Shown: piece after piece, positions 29,466 through 38,911 of the stretch
Numbering within the stretch: position 1 is the stretch's first letter
Layout of the letters: each line of letters starts with the position of its first letter
NCBI GenBank assembly: GCA_003488005.1
Contig: DNND01000024.1
Coordinates: 1-40,566, forward strand
Length of the DNA stretch: 40,566 nucleotides
DNA from: Blastocatellia bacterium
Lineage (GTDB): Bacteria; Acidobacteriota; Blastocatellia; Pyrinomonadales; Pyrinomonadaceae
Reading direction: 5' to 3'
Notes under the pieces: generated by a model
Told to the model about the DNA's origin: nothing
Databases searched by the model: none
Seen by the model: only the letters and a program-made list of their open reading frames with translations
Position numbers and translations under genes: made by a program

Positions 29466-32400
29466 ATGATGTCTGCGTCCCCTGCGCACTCGCTGAAGAT
29501 TACCCTTCGCTTTACCACGTTCTTAATCGTCACAGTCATTTTCGCTCTCCTCGGCGCCAGCGTGGCGTTTGGTCAGTCGCAATCCAATGCTGCCGATGTT
29601 CAGGGATACGTTCGCGACCCATCCGGAGCTGCGGTCACCGGTGCGACGGTGACGGTGCGAAATCCGGCGACGAACTTTTCGCGCGACGTAACCACTAATG
29701 ACGAGGGCTATTACCAGATCACAAATTTGCCGCCGGGAAGTTATGAAGTAACGGTGCAGGCCACTGGATTTTCAAGAGGCAGAATTCCCAGCGTTACCTT
29801 GACGGTGGGGCAGCGGGCGGATCTCGACATTCCGCTGACGGTGGGTGCGGTGGGAGCCACCGTCGACATTTCCACTGCTGAAGTTGCTTTAGTCGAATCG
29901 TCAAGCACTACAGTATCGAACACCATCGATCAAAGACGTATCAACGATTTGCCGATTAACGAACGCAGCGCCACCGGGTTCGCGTTGACGCTTTCAACCG
30001 TTGGACGTGACAACGGCCGTCCAATTGGACCAGCGCCGACGTCGGGATTGAACATCGGCGGCCAACGCGGCCGTTCGACGCTCGTCCAGGTTGACGGAGC
30101 TGACTTCACCGACAACTCAGTCAACGCAGCGCGATCCACGGTCAGCCAGGAAGCGGTGCAGGAGTATCAGGTGGCGACGAACTCATACGCGCCTGAGTTT
30201 GGACGAGCCACCGGCGGCATTGTCAACGTAGTTACCAAGAGCGGCAGCAACGATTTTCGCGGCAACGTTTTTGGCTTCCTGCGTCACAAGTCGATTCAAG
30301 CGCGCAATGGTCTGGCGCCACTTATCGATAACGACCCGAACAAGAAACCAGGATTTACGCGCGTTCAATACGGCGCCACGCTCGGTGGTCCAATCGTCAA
30401 AGATCGCACTTTCTTCTTTACCAGTTTCGAACAACGAAGACGACAGGAGTCGGGATTTTTCACAAGCAAGGTCAGTGCGGGTCTCACCAGCAGCATTACA
30501 ATCGGTGCTCCGTTTCTACCGTTCACCAATGTTTTCTCCAATCTGACACCAGAGCAAGTGACTTTTATCGCCGGTCAACTCGCGAGCGGCAATGCAGGGC
30601 AAATCGGTCGCGCCATTACTTATGCAACGTTCGCGTCATCGGGCGGCCAAATCGGACTCAACGGCGTTAGCGATCTGCGCAGTCCGGGCGGCGCGATTCC
30701 AGCAGGACAGGTAATAGGCGGGCGCTTCTTTATTTCCGGCGCTCCGGTTCCGACGCTTGCCAACAACGGCGCCGTCCCCGGCTTTACAACGATAAATGCC
30801 AACGGCCAGCCCATCGCTTTTCGCGGGTTAAATAGTTTGTCGCGCGTCTTCCCGATTTCGGAAGCAACTACTTTCTTTTCCGGTCGCGTCGACCACGCAT
30901 TCAGTCATAGTCAGTTGATGACAGCGCGGTTCAGTTACAACCCAGGTAACCTGACTGGAATTCAAGATGAATCCCAGAACCAAACAGTGGGACAAAATGA
31001 TTTTTCCCGCACCGGCATTCAAAAATTGCGCGATCTTTCTTTCGTTGTGTCGCTGGCATCCACTCTGTCAAGCAATTTGGTGAGTGAGGCTCGCTTCAGT
31101 TTTGGACGTCGTAAGGCCACTTTCGATTCCGCGATTCCCGGAACAGCTATTCAGGTGATTGGCGCGGCATTTATGGGATCGAATCCGTTCTCGCCAGTTA
31201 ACCGCACCGAGAAGCGTTACCAGTTCACTGACAATTTTAATTGGATTCATGGAACTCACAATTTCAAATTTGGCTATGACGTCAACCGCATCGATGTCGC
31301 TGCGCGTTTTGAGTTGAATTTCCCGGGACTCTTTAACTTTGGCGGCGTCCCGCAAAGCACCCTGGCCAACTTCATTCCCGGCCTGGCGGCTGAAGCGCCG
31401 CCGATTCATCCGGTTCAGTCTTACGGTTTAGGATTTCCCAGCGCCTTCATCGAGGGCTTCGGCAATCCGAACAGCACGCTTAGGAATCGGCCGCTGGCTT
31501 TCTTTGCCCAGGATTCATGGAAGATCCGTCCAAACCTGACGTTTAACTATGGCGTGCGTTATGACGTTGAGCTAACCGATACGATTGCGCCGACACCCTT
31601 TACGGATCCACTAACGCACATTTCACTTTCAGCAGCCGATCTGCTGGCCGCTCAAAACGTGCTGGGTGTGCAGCAGGGATTTCCACGCGATACGAATAAC
31701 TTTGCGCCACGCGTCGGCTTTGCCTGGGACATCGGCGGTAGAGGTAAGACCGTGCTGCGAGGCGCCTACGGCTTGTTCTACGATCACCCGCTGCTGGCTG
31801 TGGCTTTCAACTCCGACATTGCGGATGCGTCGCAGCAACAACAATACTTTAGTGTCTTGCCTGGTAGCCCGGCATCGAATGCAACCATAAACCTGCTGCA
31901 ACTTTTTCAGGGAACGGTCTGCTCGGCGGCAACCACCAGCGGCTTATGTCCGCCTGGACTTACGACGCCGGGCGTAGCGCCGACGGCACAGTATCTTCCG
32001 GGACGCGTGCGCTTCAATGACCAAACGTTCGCCGGCTTTGGTCCATTGTTACCCTTCACCCTCGGTGTGGCCAGGAATTTCGAATATGCTTACGCCAATC
32101 AGGCGAATCTGACTATTGAACGTGAATTGACAAAGAACATGTCATTTTCGGCCGGTTGGATATTTGTCGGCGCCCATCATCTGCCGCATCCCGAGGACAT
32201 CAATGCGCCACGTGCCGATTTGTTAATTGAAAACTTCCGGCGCTTTGCGGGAGTCAACCCGCCGAGTAGCGGCGCGGCCCAGTTTTTTTCGTTACCCACA
32301 TCTTGTCCGCCGCCAGCGGGCGGAACTCCGTGCCCGGCCGGATATACCGTCATTATCCCCGGCTTCGTGGGTGCTAATTCTGCAGGACAGCGAATAGTCA

Positions 32401-33257
32401 GTCCGATTGCTGCCAACTTCTTCCGCCCCAATGGTCCGAACTATTTCTTCCTGGCATCTAACGGTGTTAGCAAGGCACTGTTCGATAGTGTGTTGGGAAA
32501 TAGCGTTCGCACTCCAGGTTTGCTTTCACCTTTTGGTGAGGTTGATGCGCAGTTGTCGGATGGCAACTCAAACTACAACGCGCTGAACCTGGAATTGAAG
32601 CGACGCTTCGCAAACAACTTCACCTTCCTTGCTTCATACACCTGGTCGCATTCGATCGATGATTCCAGCGACCTGCAAACGCTGCTCAAGCCGCAGGACA
32701 ATCGCAACTTCGCCGCTGAACGCGCTGACTCACTTTTCGATCAGCGGCACAGGTTCGTGTTCAGCGGCGCGCTCACTTCACCGCTTGCCTGGCGCAACTC
32801 TGACAGCACGATGCATCGCTTCTTGTCAGACTTTACAATCGCACCGATCCTTGAAATCTCATCCGGCCGGCCGTTCAACATCCTGACCGGCTCAGATACC
32901 AACGGTGACTTGCAAGGCTCGACAGATCGTCCGAGCGTCACTGCCGACGGCCACCTAACCAATCTGCTGCCTGCGTTCACCGCTGGCAACCTGCCGCGTA
33001 ACAGCGGTATTACGCACGGTTACATGTCGCTGGATCTGCGTGTGATGCGTGGCATTCGATTTAGCGAAAACGTGCGGCTGGATTTGATTGTCGAGGGCTT
33101 TAACCTCTTCAACCGCTTTAACGAAGCGGCTGCGAATCCAGACTTCCGCACCGTCGATGCGTTCCACCAACGCGCCGGCAACGGCCGTTTTTACAGCCAG
33201 CCGACCGCGGTTTATGACCCGCGACAGTTTCAGCTTGGAGTCAAGCTGAACTTCTAA
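29466..33257 (+). CDS. Oar-like TonB-dependent outer-membrane receptor
   Basis: A 1263-residue outer-membrane protein. The signal peptide is at residues 11-36 (to ASVAFG). A carboxypeptidase-regulatory-like Ig domain (about 42-125) shows DVQGYVRDPSGAAVTGATVTVRN and DEGYYQITNLPPGSYEVTV. A TonB-receptor plug (about 140-260) shows INDLPINERSATGF, LNIGGQRGRSTLVQVDGADF, VQEYQVATNSYAPEFGRATGGIVNVVTKSG. A long beta-barrel follows and ends QFQLGVKLNF, the expected terminal aromatic strand. ATG 29466 is chosen because AAGGAG lies six bases upstream and the signal peptide starts there; the 92 codons further upstream lack both. It is expanded in acidobacteria and likely imports oligomeric nutrients; the ligand is unknown. 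Confidence 0.93.
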   Translation: MMSASPAHSLKITLRFTTFLIVTVIFALLGASVAFGQSQSNAADVQGYVRDPSGAAVTGATVTVRNPATNFSRDVTTNDEGYYQITNLPPGSYEVTVQATGFSRGRIPSVTLTVGQRADLDIPLTVGAVGATVDISTAEVALVESSSTTVSNTIDQRRINDLPINERSATGFALTLSTVGRDNGRPIGPAPTSGLNIGGQRGRSTLVQVDGADFTDNSVNAARSTVSQEAVQEYQVATNSYAPEFGRATGGIVNVVTKSGSNDFRGNVFGFLRHKSIQARNGLAPLIDNDPNKKPGFTRVQYGATLGGPIVKDRTFFFTSFEQRRRQESGFFTSKVSAGLTSSITIGAPFLPFTNVFSNLTPEQVTFIAGQLASGNAGQIGRAITYATFASSGGQIGLNGVSDLRSPGGAIPAGQVIGGRFFISGAPVPTLANNGAVPGFTTINANGQPIAFRGLNSLSRVFPISEATTFFSGRVDHAFSHSQLMTARFSYNPGNLTGIQDESQNQTVGQNDFSRTGIQKLRDLSFVVSLASTLSSNLVSEARFSFGRRKATFDSAIPGTAIQVIGAAFMGSNPFSPVNRTEKRYQFTDNFNWIHGTHNFKFGYDVNRIDVAARFELNFPGLFNFGGVPQSTLANFIPGLAAEAPPIHPVQSYGLGFPSAFIEGFGNPNSTLRNRPLAFFAQDSWKIRPNLTFNYGVRYDVELTDTIAPTPFTDPLTHISLSAADLLAAQNVLGVQQGFPRDTNNFAPRVGFAWDIGGRGKTVLRGAYGLFYDHPLLAVAFNSDIADASQQQQYFSVLPGSPASNATINLLQLFQGTVCSAATTSGLCPPGLTTPGVAPTAQYLPGRVRFNDQTFAGFGPLLPFTLGVARNFEYAYANQANLTIERELTKNMSFSAGWIFVGAHHLPHPEDINAPRADLLIENFRRFAGVNPPSSGAAQFFSLPTSCPPPAGGTPCPAGYTVIIPGFVGANSAGQRIVSPIAANFFRPNGPNYFFLASNGVSKALFDSVLGNSVRTPGLLSPFGEVDAQLSDGNSNYNALNLELKRRFANNFTFLASYTWSHSIDDSSDLQTLLKPQDNRNFAAERADSLFDQRHRFVFSGALTSPLAWRNSDSTMHRFLSDFTIAPILEISSGRPFNILTGSDTNGDLQGSTDRPSVTADGHLTNLLPAFTAGNLPRNSGITHGYMSLDLRVMRGIRFSENVRLDLIVEGFNLFNRFNEAAANPDFRTVDAFHQRAGNGRFYSQPTAVYDPRQFQLGVKLNF

Positions 33258-33265
33258 AAAAAGTA

Positions 33266-33293
33266 GGACAGGCATTCCTGCCTGTCCCTTTTT
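33266..33293 (+). terminator. Rho-independent terminator after the Oar-like gene
   Basis: A perfect 9-bp stem (GGACAGGCA / TGCCTGTCC) with a TTCC loop is followed by CTTTTT. It starts 9 bp after the stop codon. Confidence 0.88.
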
Positions 33294-33306
33294 CCATTTC
33301 AATTTC

Positions 33307-33332
33307 AGGGACAGGCACAAACGCCTGTCCCT
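33307..33332. repeat. Second GGACAGGC hairpin
   Basis: A 10-bp perfect stem AGGGACAGGC / GCCTGTCCCT with loop ACAAAC, close to the terminator above and sharing its core, so the hairpin sequence has been duplicated. The rest of the 358-bp gap (to 33615) holds two more small hairpins (CCAAGC-TTTC-GCTTGG near 33363 and CAACC-CGAA-GGTTG near 33398) and no gene. Confidence 0.75.
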
Positions 33333-33615
33333 TTGAATTTGAGACCACGATGCAGTTTAGAGTCCAAGCTTTCGCTTGGCTCTTACCAGCGCAGAGCAAC
33401 CCGAAGGTTGTACCTGAACTAGTTGAGTCTTACTCAAACTTCGAATTTTCAAGTCTCAGCACGCTGGTCGCTTTTCTTTTGTAGCCCTAGTTAGTAGTCT
33501 TGCCAGTGGTCTTTTCACGGGCGCCGGGCGAACTAAAAAGCGGCGCCGGGCATCCGAAAACAGGCCGCTCAGTTTACCGGTCCACGAATTCAAAACTACT
33601 CCCCGAATACTCCTT

Positions 33616-34860
33616 ATGCTTAATCGATATTTTCAACAGACGCTTTTGCTGGGTGTTTCTTCGCTTTTGATTGTTACCACCGCGGCCGCCCAATCCAGCC
33701 GGCCGCGGCGCGTTACCAAACAACCGCTAAAACCTGCCGAGGAACCTTTATTGCGGCCGGCGCCGAAGCCAAGTCCGACGGCGCGCAACAACGCCGAACG
33801 GCCGCTGATCGATGTGCAACCGGTCAAGCCGGTGGTGAATACGGTCGGCGCCGGTGATACCTCACACGCTTACCAGTTGCTGCAACAGAAACAGTTTGCC
33901 GAAGCCGCCAAAGAAGCAAAGGCGCTCGCAGCTCAGTTTCCCAACGATCCTGAAGTGTGGAAGATTGCCGGCTTTGCGGAGCTGAACTTGAAGCAGTACA
34001 GCCAGGCGGTTGACGATCTCGAGAAGGCCATGAACCTTCAGGAAGTTTCCAAACGTGAAGACGTGAACACCGCGGATGCGTTGGCCCAGGCTTATGTGCT
34101 GTCGGAAAAATTCGATCGTGCGTTGCCCTTGCTCGTGACTGCAACGACGCGACCGGGCGCGCAACTCGATCCGGCGATGCTTTATTATCGCGGGCTGGCT
34201 GAATATAAAACCGGCAAACTTGCTGACGCAGAAAAAACCTTCAACGCAGTCGTTAAGGCGAATCCAAAAGATTCGGCGTCGCTTTTCTATCTGGCGCAAA
34301 TCGCCGTCGGCAAAAACGATTTGGACGGCGCGATTGCAGCACTCAACCGCGTGACGGTGATCGATCCGCGTTTCGCGGCCGCCTGGACGTTGTTGACGTC
34401 CGCCTATTTACGCCGCGCAGCGTTGACCACGGACACTACAAAATCCGCTGCCGACTATTTGAACGCCGTGCGCGCGGGTGAAGGATTGATAAAAGTGCGC
34501 ACGGACGCCGACGCCGTGACGTTGTTTGGACAGGCCCTGATCGGTTCCGAGCAATATCCGCGGGCCGCGGCAGCGCTGGAACGCGCAACGTTGGGGAGCG
34601 ACGCCAAGGGCGTCACCTTTTATCTTTTAGGGATAGCGCAATCGCGCGCAAAGAATTTTCCGAAAGCAATCGCCGCACTGCAAACCGCCAGTCAAAAGTC
34701 GCCCGACGATATCAACGTCTATCGCGAGCTCGGTTACGCCTACGAAGTGACAAAGCAGTATGCAAAAGCTTTGGCAGCTTATGAAAAGGGCTTGACCCTG
34801 GCTCCAGGTGATTCAGACTTTAAGGAATCCGTTGAACGTGTGCGACCGTTTGCCAAGTAG
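33616..34860 (+). CDS. Secreted TPR-repeat protein
   Basis: A 414-residue exported protein. The signal peptide is at 1-25 (LLLGVSSLLIVTTAAAQ). A Pro/Arg/Lys-rich linker runs to about 75. Then TPR units run to the end, e.g. AYQLLQQKQFAEAAKEAKALAAQFPNDPEVW, YYRGLAEYKTGKLADAEKTFNAVVKANPKDS, LFYLAQIAVGKNDLDGAIAALNRVTVIDPRF, VYRELGYAYEVTKQYAKALAAYEKGLTLAPGD. TPR arrays bind partner proteins; here the partner would be periplasmic and is unknown. No enzymatic domain is present. It stands alone between the Oar-gene terminator and a MITE. Confidence 0.87.
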   Translation: MLNRYFQQTLLLGVSSLLIVTTAAAQSSRPRRVTKQPLKPAEEPLLRPAPKPSPTARNNAERPLIDVQPVKPVVNTVGAGDTSHAYQLLQQKQFAEAAKEAKALAAQFPNDPEVWKIAGFAELNLKQYSQAVDDLEKAMNLQEVSKREDVNTADALAQAYVLSEKFDRALPLLVTATTRPGAQLDPAMLYYRGLAEYKTGKLADAEKTFNAVVKANPKDSASLFYLAQIAVGKNDLDGAIAALNRVTVIDPRFAAAWTLLTSAYLRRAALTTDTTKSAADYLNAVRAGEGLIKVRTDADAVTLFGQALIGSEQYPRAAAALERATLGSDAKGVTFYLLGIAQSRAKNFPKAIAALQTASQKSPDDINVYRELGYAYEVTKQYAKALAAYEKGLTLAPGDSDFKESVERVRPFAK

Positions 34861-34917
34861 TTTTGAAGTTTGGTCGCCTGATGTCTGATAAGCTTGAGCT
34901 TGTCGTAACGCCTAAAA

Positions 34918-35157
34918 CTTCAAGGAAGCTCTGATTGACTTCTTCGACGCGTAGCGTCGGTAGAATTTAGCCCGGCCTTTCAAAGCCGGGAGGAGTCAAC
35001 GAGGTGTTCGCATCGCGTAGCGACGCCTGAAATCAGCAATATTATCGGCCGTCGCTTCGCGACGGGGGACACATTTCGATTTGAACCCGGCGTTGAAACA
35101 CCGGGCTAAATTCTACCGGCGCTACGCGTCGAAGATCTTGATCAGAGGGTCCTAAAG
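34918..35157 (+). mobile_element. MITE-like element, copy B (240 bp)
   Basis: The same element as copy A (21459-21697) in opposite orientation. The left end is CTTCAAGGAAGCTCTGATTG and the right end ...CTTGATCAGAGGGTCCTAAAG. The interior repeats TAGCGTCGGTAGAATTTAGC and its complement near the two ends, the CCCGGC...GCCGGG hairpins and CGCGTAGCG palindromes. It fills most of the 356-bp gap 34861-35216. Confidence 0.85.
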
Positions 35158-35216
35158 TTTATCGGACAAACGCAACGAAACTGACCTATATCTAAAGTTT
35201 AGTTGGAGGCAAGTAA

Positions 35217-35750
35217 ATGAAGTTTGTGGCTATTCTGTTTCTGACGATGCTGGCAAGCATGAGCATTTCCGCGCAGCGCCCGCGCGCCGTTGACACCGCG
35301 ACAGACGCATCAAAGGCGACTCCTGCGCCTCCGCCGCAAACCATGAAGGCCAAATACGAAGGCGGCGTCTTCGGTCACAGCCACACGATGGACGGCACGC
35401 TCAGCTTTGACGACACCAATGCGCGTTTGTTGTTTCGCAAAGACGGAAAAGAAGTTTTCTTTATTCCTTACAAGGCCGTCAATTCGGCGTTTGCGGACAC
35501 CAAAAAGAAGAGACCCGCAGCCGCCACCGTGGCCAGTAATGCTCCTTATTATCTTGGACTTCCTTTCGGCTGGATCAAGACCAAAGTGCGCTACCTGACG
35601 GTGCAGTACAGCGATCCCGACACGCAGGTTAGCGGCATCACCAGCTTTCGTTTGGAAAACCAGGGTTTGGTCGACTCGGCTTTGTATGCATTAGCGCGCA
35701 AATCCGGCCTGGAGCCGCGCGGCGAAATTTACGTTAAGAAGAGAGATTAG
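35217..35750 (+). CDS. Small secreted protein, function unknown
   Basis: A 177-residue exported protein: signal peptide 1-19 (FVAILFLTMLASMSISAQ), a short Pro/Thr linker, then a beta-rich domain (KAKYEGGVFGHSHTMDGTLSFDDTNARLLFRKDGKEVFFIPYKAV) recalling PH-like or GRAM-like sheets, and a C-terminal helix. GGAGG lies seven bases before ATG 35217, just past the MITE copy, so the promoter probably lies within or next to the element. A terminator follows. No family is recognised. Confidence 0.78.
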   Translation: MKFVAILFLTMLASMSISAQRPRAVDTATDASKATPAPPPQTMKAKYEGGVFGHSHTMDGTLSFDDTNARLLFRKDGKEVFFIPYKAVNSAFADTKKKRPAAATVASNAPYYLGLPFGWIKTKVRYLTVQYSDPDTQVSGITSFRLENQGLVDSALYALARKSGLEPRGEIYVKKRD

Positions 35751-35764
35751 CGAAGAAAGCGAAT

Positions 35765-35785
35765 CCCTGATCAGTTCAGGGTTTT
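35765..35785 (+). terminator. Probable rho-independent terminator
   Basis: CCCTGA-TCAGT-TCAGGG-TTTT: a 6-bp perfect stem and four T residues, 15 bp after the stop of the gene at 35217. Confidence 0.6.
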
Positions 35786-35852
35786 GCGCTCTGCCCAATG
35801 ATATGCAGCGCTACGCCACGCCGGCGCGATGCATCGTTCCGAAGTTATCGGC

Positions 35853-36278
35853 CTACTGCTCGAGCGTGGCATTCATCGTTATTTCTGCATTCAATACTTT
35901 AGACACCGGACAGCCCGACTTGGCATTGCTCGTTGCCTTCTCAAACGCGGCTTGATCAGCGCCCGGGACTTTTGCTCGGACTTCCAGATGCACCTTGGTG
36001 ATTGCAAAGCCGGCGTCCGTTTTTTCCAGAGTCACGCTTGCCGTGGTGTTGATGCTTTCAGCCGTCAATCCCGCCGCGCCTAACTGTCCCGACAAAGCCA
36101 TTGAAAAGCAGCCTGCATGCGCGGCCGCAATCAACTCTTCGGGATTGGTGCCGGCGCCGTCTTCAAAACGCGTGCTGAAAGAGTATTGCGTGTTCGCGAG
36201 TACGCCGCTGTCGGTTGAAATAGTTCCCTTGCCATCCTTAAGGCCGCCCTGCCAGACGGCTGATGCGTTACGTTTCAT
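35853..36278 (-). CDS. OsmC-family peroxiredoxin
   Basis: A 141-residue cytosolic thiol peroxidase that reduces organic hydroperoxides. It shows the family's N-terminal AVWQGGLKDGKGTISTDSG, the first redox cysteine in NPEELIAAAHAGCFSMALS (C57) and the second in NAKSGCPVSKVLNAEI (about C122). The order and spacing are those of the OsmC subgroup. Length is normal. ATG 36278 has AGGAG about five bases upstream. It is a single-gene unit. Confidence 0.95.
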   Translation of the reverse strand: MKRNASAVWQGGLKDGKGTISTDSGVLANTQYSFSTRFEDGAGTNPEELIAAAHAGCFSMALSGQLGAAGLTAESINTTASVTLEKTDAGFAITKVHLEVRAKVPGADQAAFEKATSNAKSGCPVSKVLNAEITMNATLEQ

Positions 36279-36506
36279 TTATGCTCCTGTGAAAGGTCTT
36301 GGATTCGCTGCTCGTTTCTACAATAAATTACCCGAAAACTCTGGCGCGCGCTAACGCTTACCCGGATGAAGCCTCGCGTCCGCCGTTCACTCCGGCACCA
36401 TCAGGCTCGCTTCGCTTATTTCTTCCGACGGGGAAGGTTGGTGTTTCTTACTGAATGCCGTGAGCTACATTGCAGTCCTCGCCGGATTAGTCCTGATGGA
36501 TCATCG

Positions 36507-36944
36507 CTATCCGAGGGCGTTTGGGGCCACAGTGGCGCCGGCCGGTTTAGCATTCGCCTTTTTCTTAGCGTCCCATTTGGCGGTAAAGCCTTCGGTAGTA
36601 AACTCGCCCACCAGCTTATCGCCTTCCAGATGACCGGTGATGGCAATGGATTCATGTTTCGCAAAATCCAACGTGAAGGTAAGTTTATTTTCGGCCCATG
36701 AACCGTCACGCAGCGTGCCGGCCCCGGTGTGTTCCGAGTAGGCCGTGCCGGTAACCTTGTTGCCGTCCAATTCTAATGTGAACGTTGCCGGATAGGTCTT
36801 GTCCTGGACGTAAAACGAAACATCCCATTCGCCGGAGAGTGGATCGGCGTCAATCTTTTCGCGCAAAGGCGTCGTCGCCACTGCTGAAAACATGCCGGCC
36901 AGCAACAGGCATACAATCAAACTCGCTGCTATTTTCAATCGCAT
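36507..36944 (-). CDS. Small secreted beta-rich protein
   Basis: A 145-residue exported protein: signal peptide 1-24 (IAASLIVCLLLAGMFSAVA), then a sheet-like domain (SGEWDVSFYVQDKTYPATFTLELDGNKVTGTAYSEHTGAGTLRDGSW, LTFTLDFAKHESIAITGHLEGDKLVGEF) of the kind often seen in acidobacterial secreted 'extracellular solute' hypotheticals, where alternating strands carry a G-x-W-D/T motif. The C-terminal tail is Lys/Ala-rich. GGAGA lies about 10 bases before ATG 36944. The function is unknown. Confidence 0.78.
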   Translation of the reverse strand: MRLKIAASLIVCLLLAGMFSAVATTPLREKIDADPLSGEWDVSFYVQDKTYPATFTLELDGNKVTGTAYSEHTGAGTLRDGSWAENKLTFTLDFAKHESIAITGHLEGDKLVGEFTTEGFTAKWDAKKKANAKPAGATVAPNALG

Positions 36945-37042
36945 ATGCAGTTCGTCTCCTATTGTTAGTATGATCTATCGCTAGAGCTTACGAAGACACA
37001 CAAGCGCTTTGTTTCAGAATAAAGTTTGACGCCTGAAGATTC

Positions 37043-38848
37043 TTAATCCGCCGGCTGTGCTTTCACGCGCGCGACCCATCTGTCGATGCGTTGTTCCAAA
37101 ACATCCAGGGGCAACGCGCCGCCACCGAGCACCTCATCGTGAAACCCGCGAATGTCGAATTTAGCACCCAGCTCAGCCCGCGCTTTTTCGCGTAAACGCA
37201 AAATTGTTAGTTGACCAATCTTGTAAGCCAGCGCCTGCCCGGGCCAGGCGATGTAGCGATCCGTTTCTGCCTGGAAATAGGCTTCGTTTTGACTGGAATG
37301 ATCGCGCAGGTATTGGACCACCTGATCGCGTTTCCATTTTTTATAATGAATGCCTGTGTCCACTACCAGCCGCGCCGCACGCCACATTTCATCGTCTAGC
37401 CGGCCGTAGTTGTTGTAGGGGTTCTGATAAAAACCCATTTCCTTGCCAAGCCGTTCAGTGTAAAGCGCCCAACCCTCGACGTACGCCGTGTAGAAAGCTT
37501 GTTGGCGAAATGGCGGCAAATCAGATTGCTCCTGCGCGATCGAAATTTGCATGTGATGACCCGGCACGCCTTCATGGTAGGCAGTGTCTTCGTTATTTAT
37601 GGTCAACTGGTTTTCATAGTCGTAGGTGTTGACGAAGACGTGGCCCGGACGCGAACCGTCAGGCGTGCCCTGGTTGTACGACGTAGACGCAGTCTTCTCG
37701 CGAAAACTTTCCACCGGCAGTATCTCGAGTTTGGCTTTCGGCAGTCGGCCAAAATACTCCGGCAGTCGTTTCCACATTTGATCGGTGTAGGTGCGGTACT
37801 CGTCAAGAATTTGCTGGCGAGATTTCGCATGCACGTCCGGGTTCTTCCGCAGCGACTCCTTAAAGGTTTTCAAATCGCTGAAGCCAAGCTGTTTTGCTAT
37901 CGCCAGTTGTTCCGCTTCGATACGCGCCACTTCGCGCAGGCCGAGTTGATGGATCTCTTCCGGCGTCATGTTCGTTGTTGTTTGACGCCGAACATCAAAC
38001 GCATAACGCTCGTCACCCTGCGGTAACGCCCAGATGCCAATGTCAGTCCGGCCCTTCGGCGCATATTCAACCCGCACAAACTTCGCAAAAGCCACGTATG
38101 CCGGCAACGTCGAATCGCGAATAGCAGCTAGGACACCGGCGCGCAGGCGAGTACGGTCGGCTTCGGAAAACTCTTTGGGAAAATTGGTTGTTGGTTGCGC
38201 GAATGGCGTTTCTTCCGCTTTTTGTTTGGCGATTTCCTCAGCCTGTTCCGCCACTTGCACGAGCAAAATTTTGGGAGGCATCAAGCCGTCCCGCATACCT
38301 TTGCGCATTTGGACCATGGTCTCGTTGAAGGCGCGCGGTAATTGATTCAACCGCGCAATGTAGTCTTCATAATCTTTGACGGTTGAAAACGACAATGAAG
38401 TGACGAATTGCGGAGTGTCAATGTGGAGGCCACCAAACTGGGTTACCGGCATTTCCCAGTCTTTGAACTTCGCCGCTTCCAGACGCTGGTGCAGATCGCG
38501 CACCATCAGATCGCGATTGAGTTGTTCCTGCTCAGGAAAGCCGGTGGTGTCTATGGCTTCGAATTGTTTGAGAAAAACCCGGGTCTGCCTTAGGTCTTTA
38601 TCGATCGCCGCCTGCGAAAAATCGCTCAGCTTATCGTTGTAGCGTTTGTCACCAACGATCGAGGCAAACTCGGGACTCGTGCGCAGCGTGTATTCCCACT
38701 GGTCGTTCAGCAGGTCATGCAACTTCTTCACACGCTGCTCGACGGATAGTTTTTGCATTGTGCCTCTCGACTTTGGTTGAGCAACGACTGCGCCGGCAAT
38801 GGCGCAGAGGACAAGGGACATTATAAAAAGACGTAGGACAATGATCAT
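37043..38848 (-). CDS. Exported DUF885 family protein (putative metallopeptidase-like)
   Basis: A 601-residue exported protein of the DUF885 family. ATG 38848 (MIIVLRLFIMSLVLCAIAGAVVA) is chosen because it gives a signal peptide and has GGAGG upstream. The central signature YHEGVPGHHMQI is the family's conserved HExxxHH-like metal-binding motif; NTAYHEG, FYTAYVEGWALYTERLG and RAARLVVDTGIHYKKW are also typical, with a second conserved Glu (EGWALY) as the likely third ligand. The C-terminal AWPGQALAYKIGQL is diagnostic. Activity is unproven for most members; a periplasmic carboxypeptidase-like role is plausible. Confidence 0.92.
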   Translation of the reverse strand: MIIVLRLFIMSLVLCAIAGAVVAQPKSRGTMQKLSVEQRVKKLHDLLNDQWEYTLRTSPEFASIVGDKRYNDKLSDFSQAAIDKDLRQTRVFLKQFEAIDTTGFPEQEQLNRDLMVRDLHQRLEAAKFKDWEMPVTQFGGLHIDTPQFVTSLSFSTVKDYEDYIARLNQLPRAFNETMVQMRKGMRDGLMPPKILLVQVAEQAEEIAKQKAEETPFAQPTTNFPKEFSEADRTRLRAGVLAAIRDSTLPAYVAFAKFVRVEYAPKGRTDIGIWALPQGDERYAFDVRRQTTTNMTPEEIHQLGLREVARIEAEQLAIAKQLGFSDLKTFKESLRKNPDVHAKSRQQILDEYRTYTDQMWKRLPEYFGRLPKAKLEILPVESFREKTASTSYNQGTPDGSRPGHVFVNTYDYENQLTINNEDTAYHEGVPGHHMQISIAQEQSDLPPFRQQAFYTAYVEGWALYTERLGKEMGFYQNPYNNYGRLDDEMWRAARLVVDTGIHYKKWKRDQVVQYLRDHSSQNEAYFQAETDRYIAWPGQALAYKIGQLTILRLREKARAELGAKFDIRGFHDEVLGGGALPLDVLEQRIDRWVARVKAQPAD

Positions 38849-38911
38849 GTAAAGCCTCCAAAAATCTTGGTTTCCCTGCAAAGGTTTGCACAGCTCGAGT
38901 GACGGTGCAGG

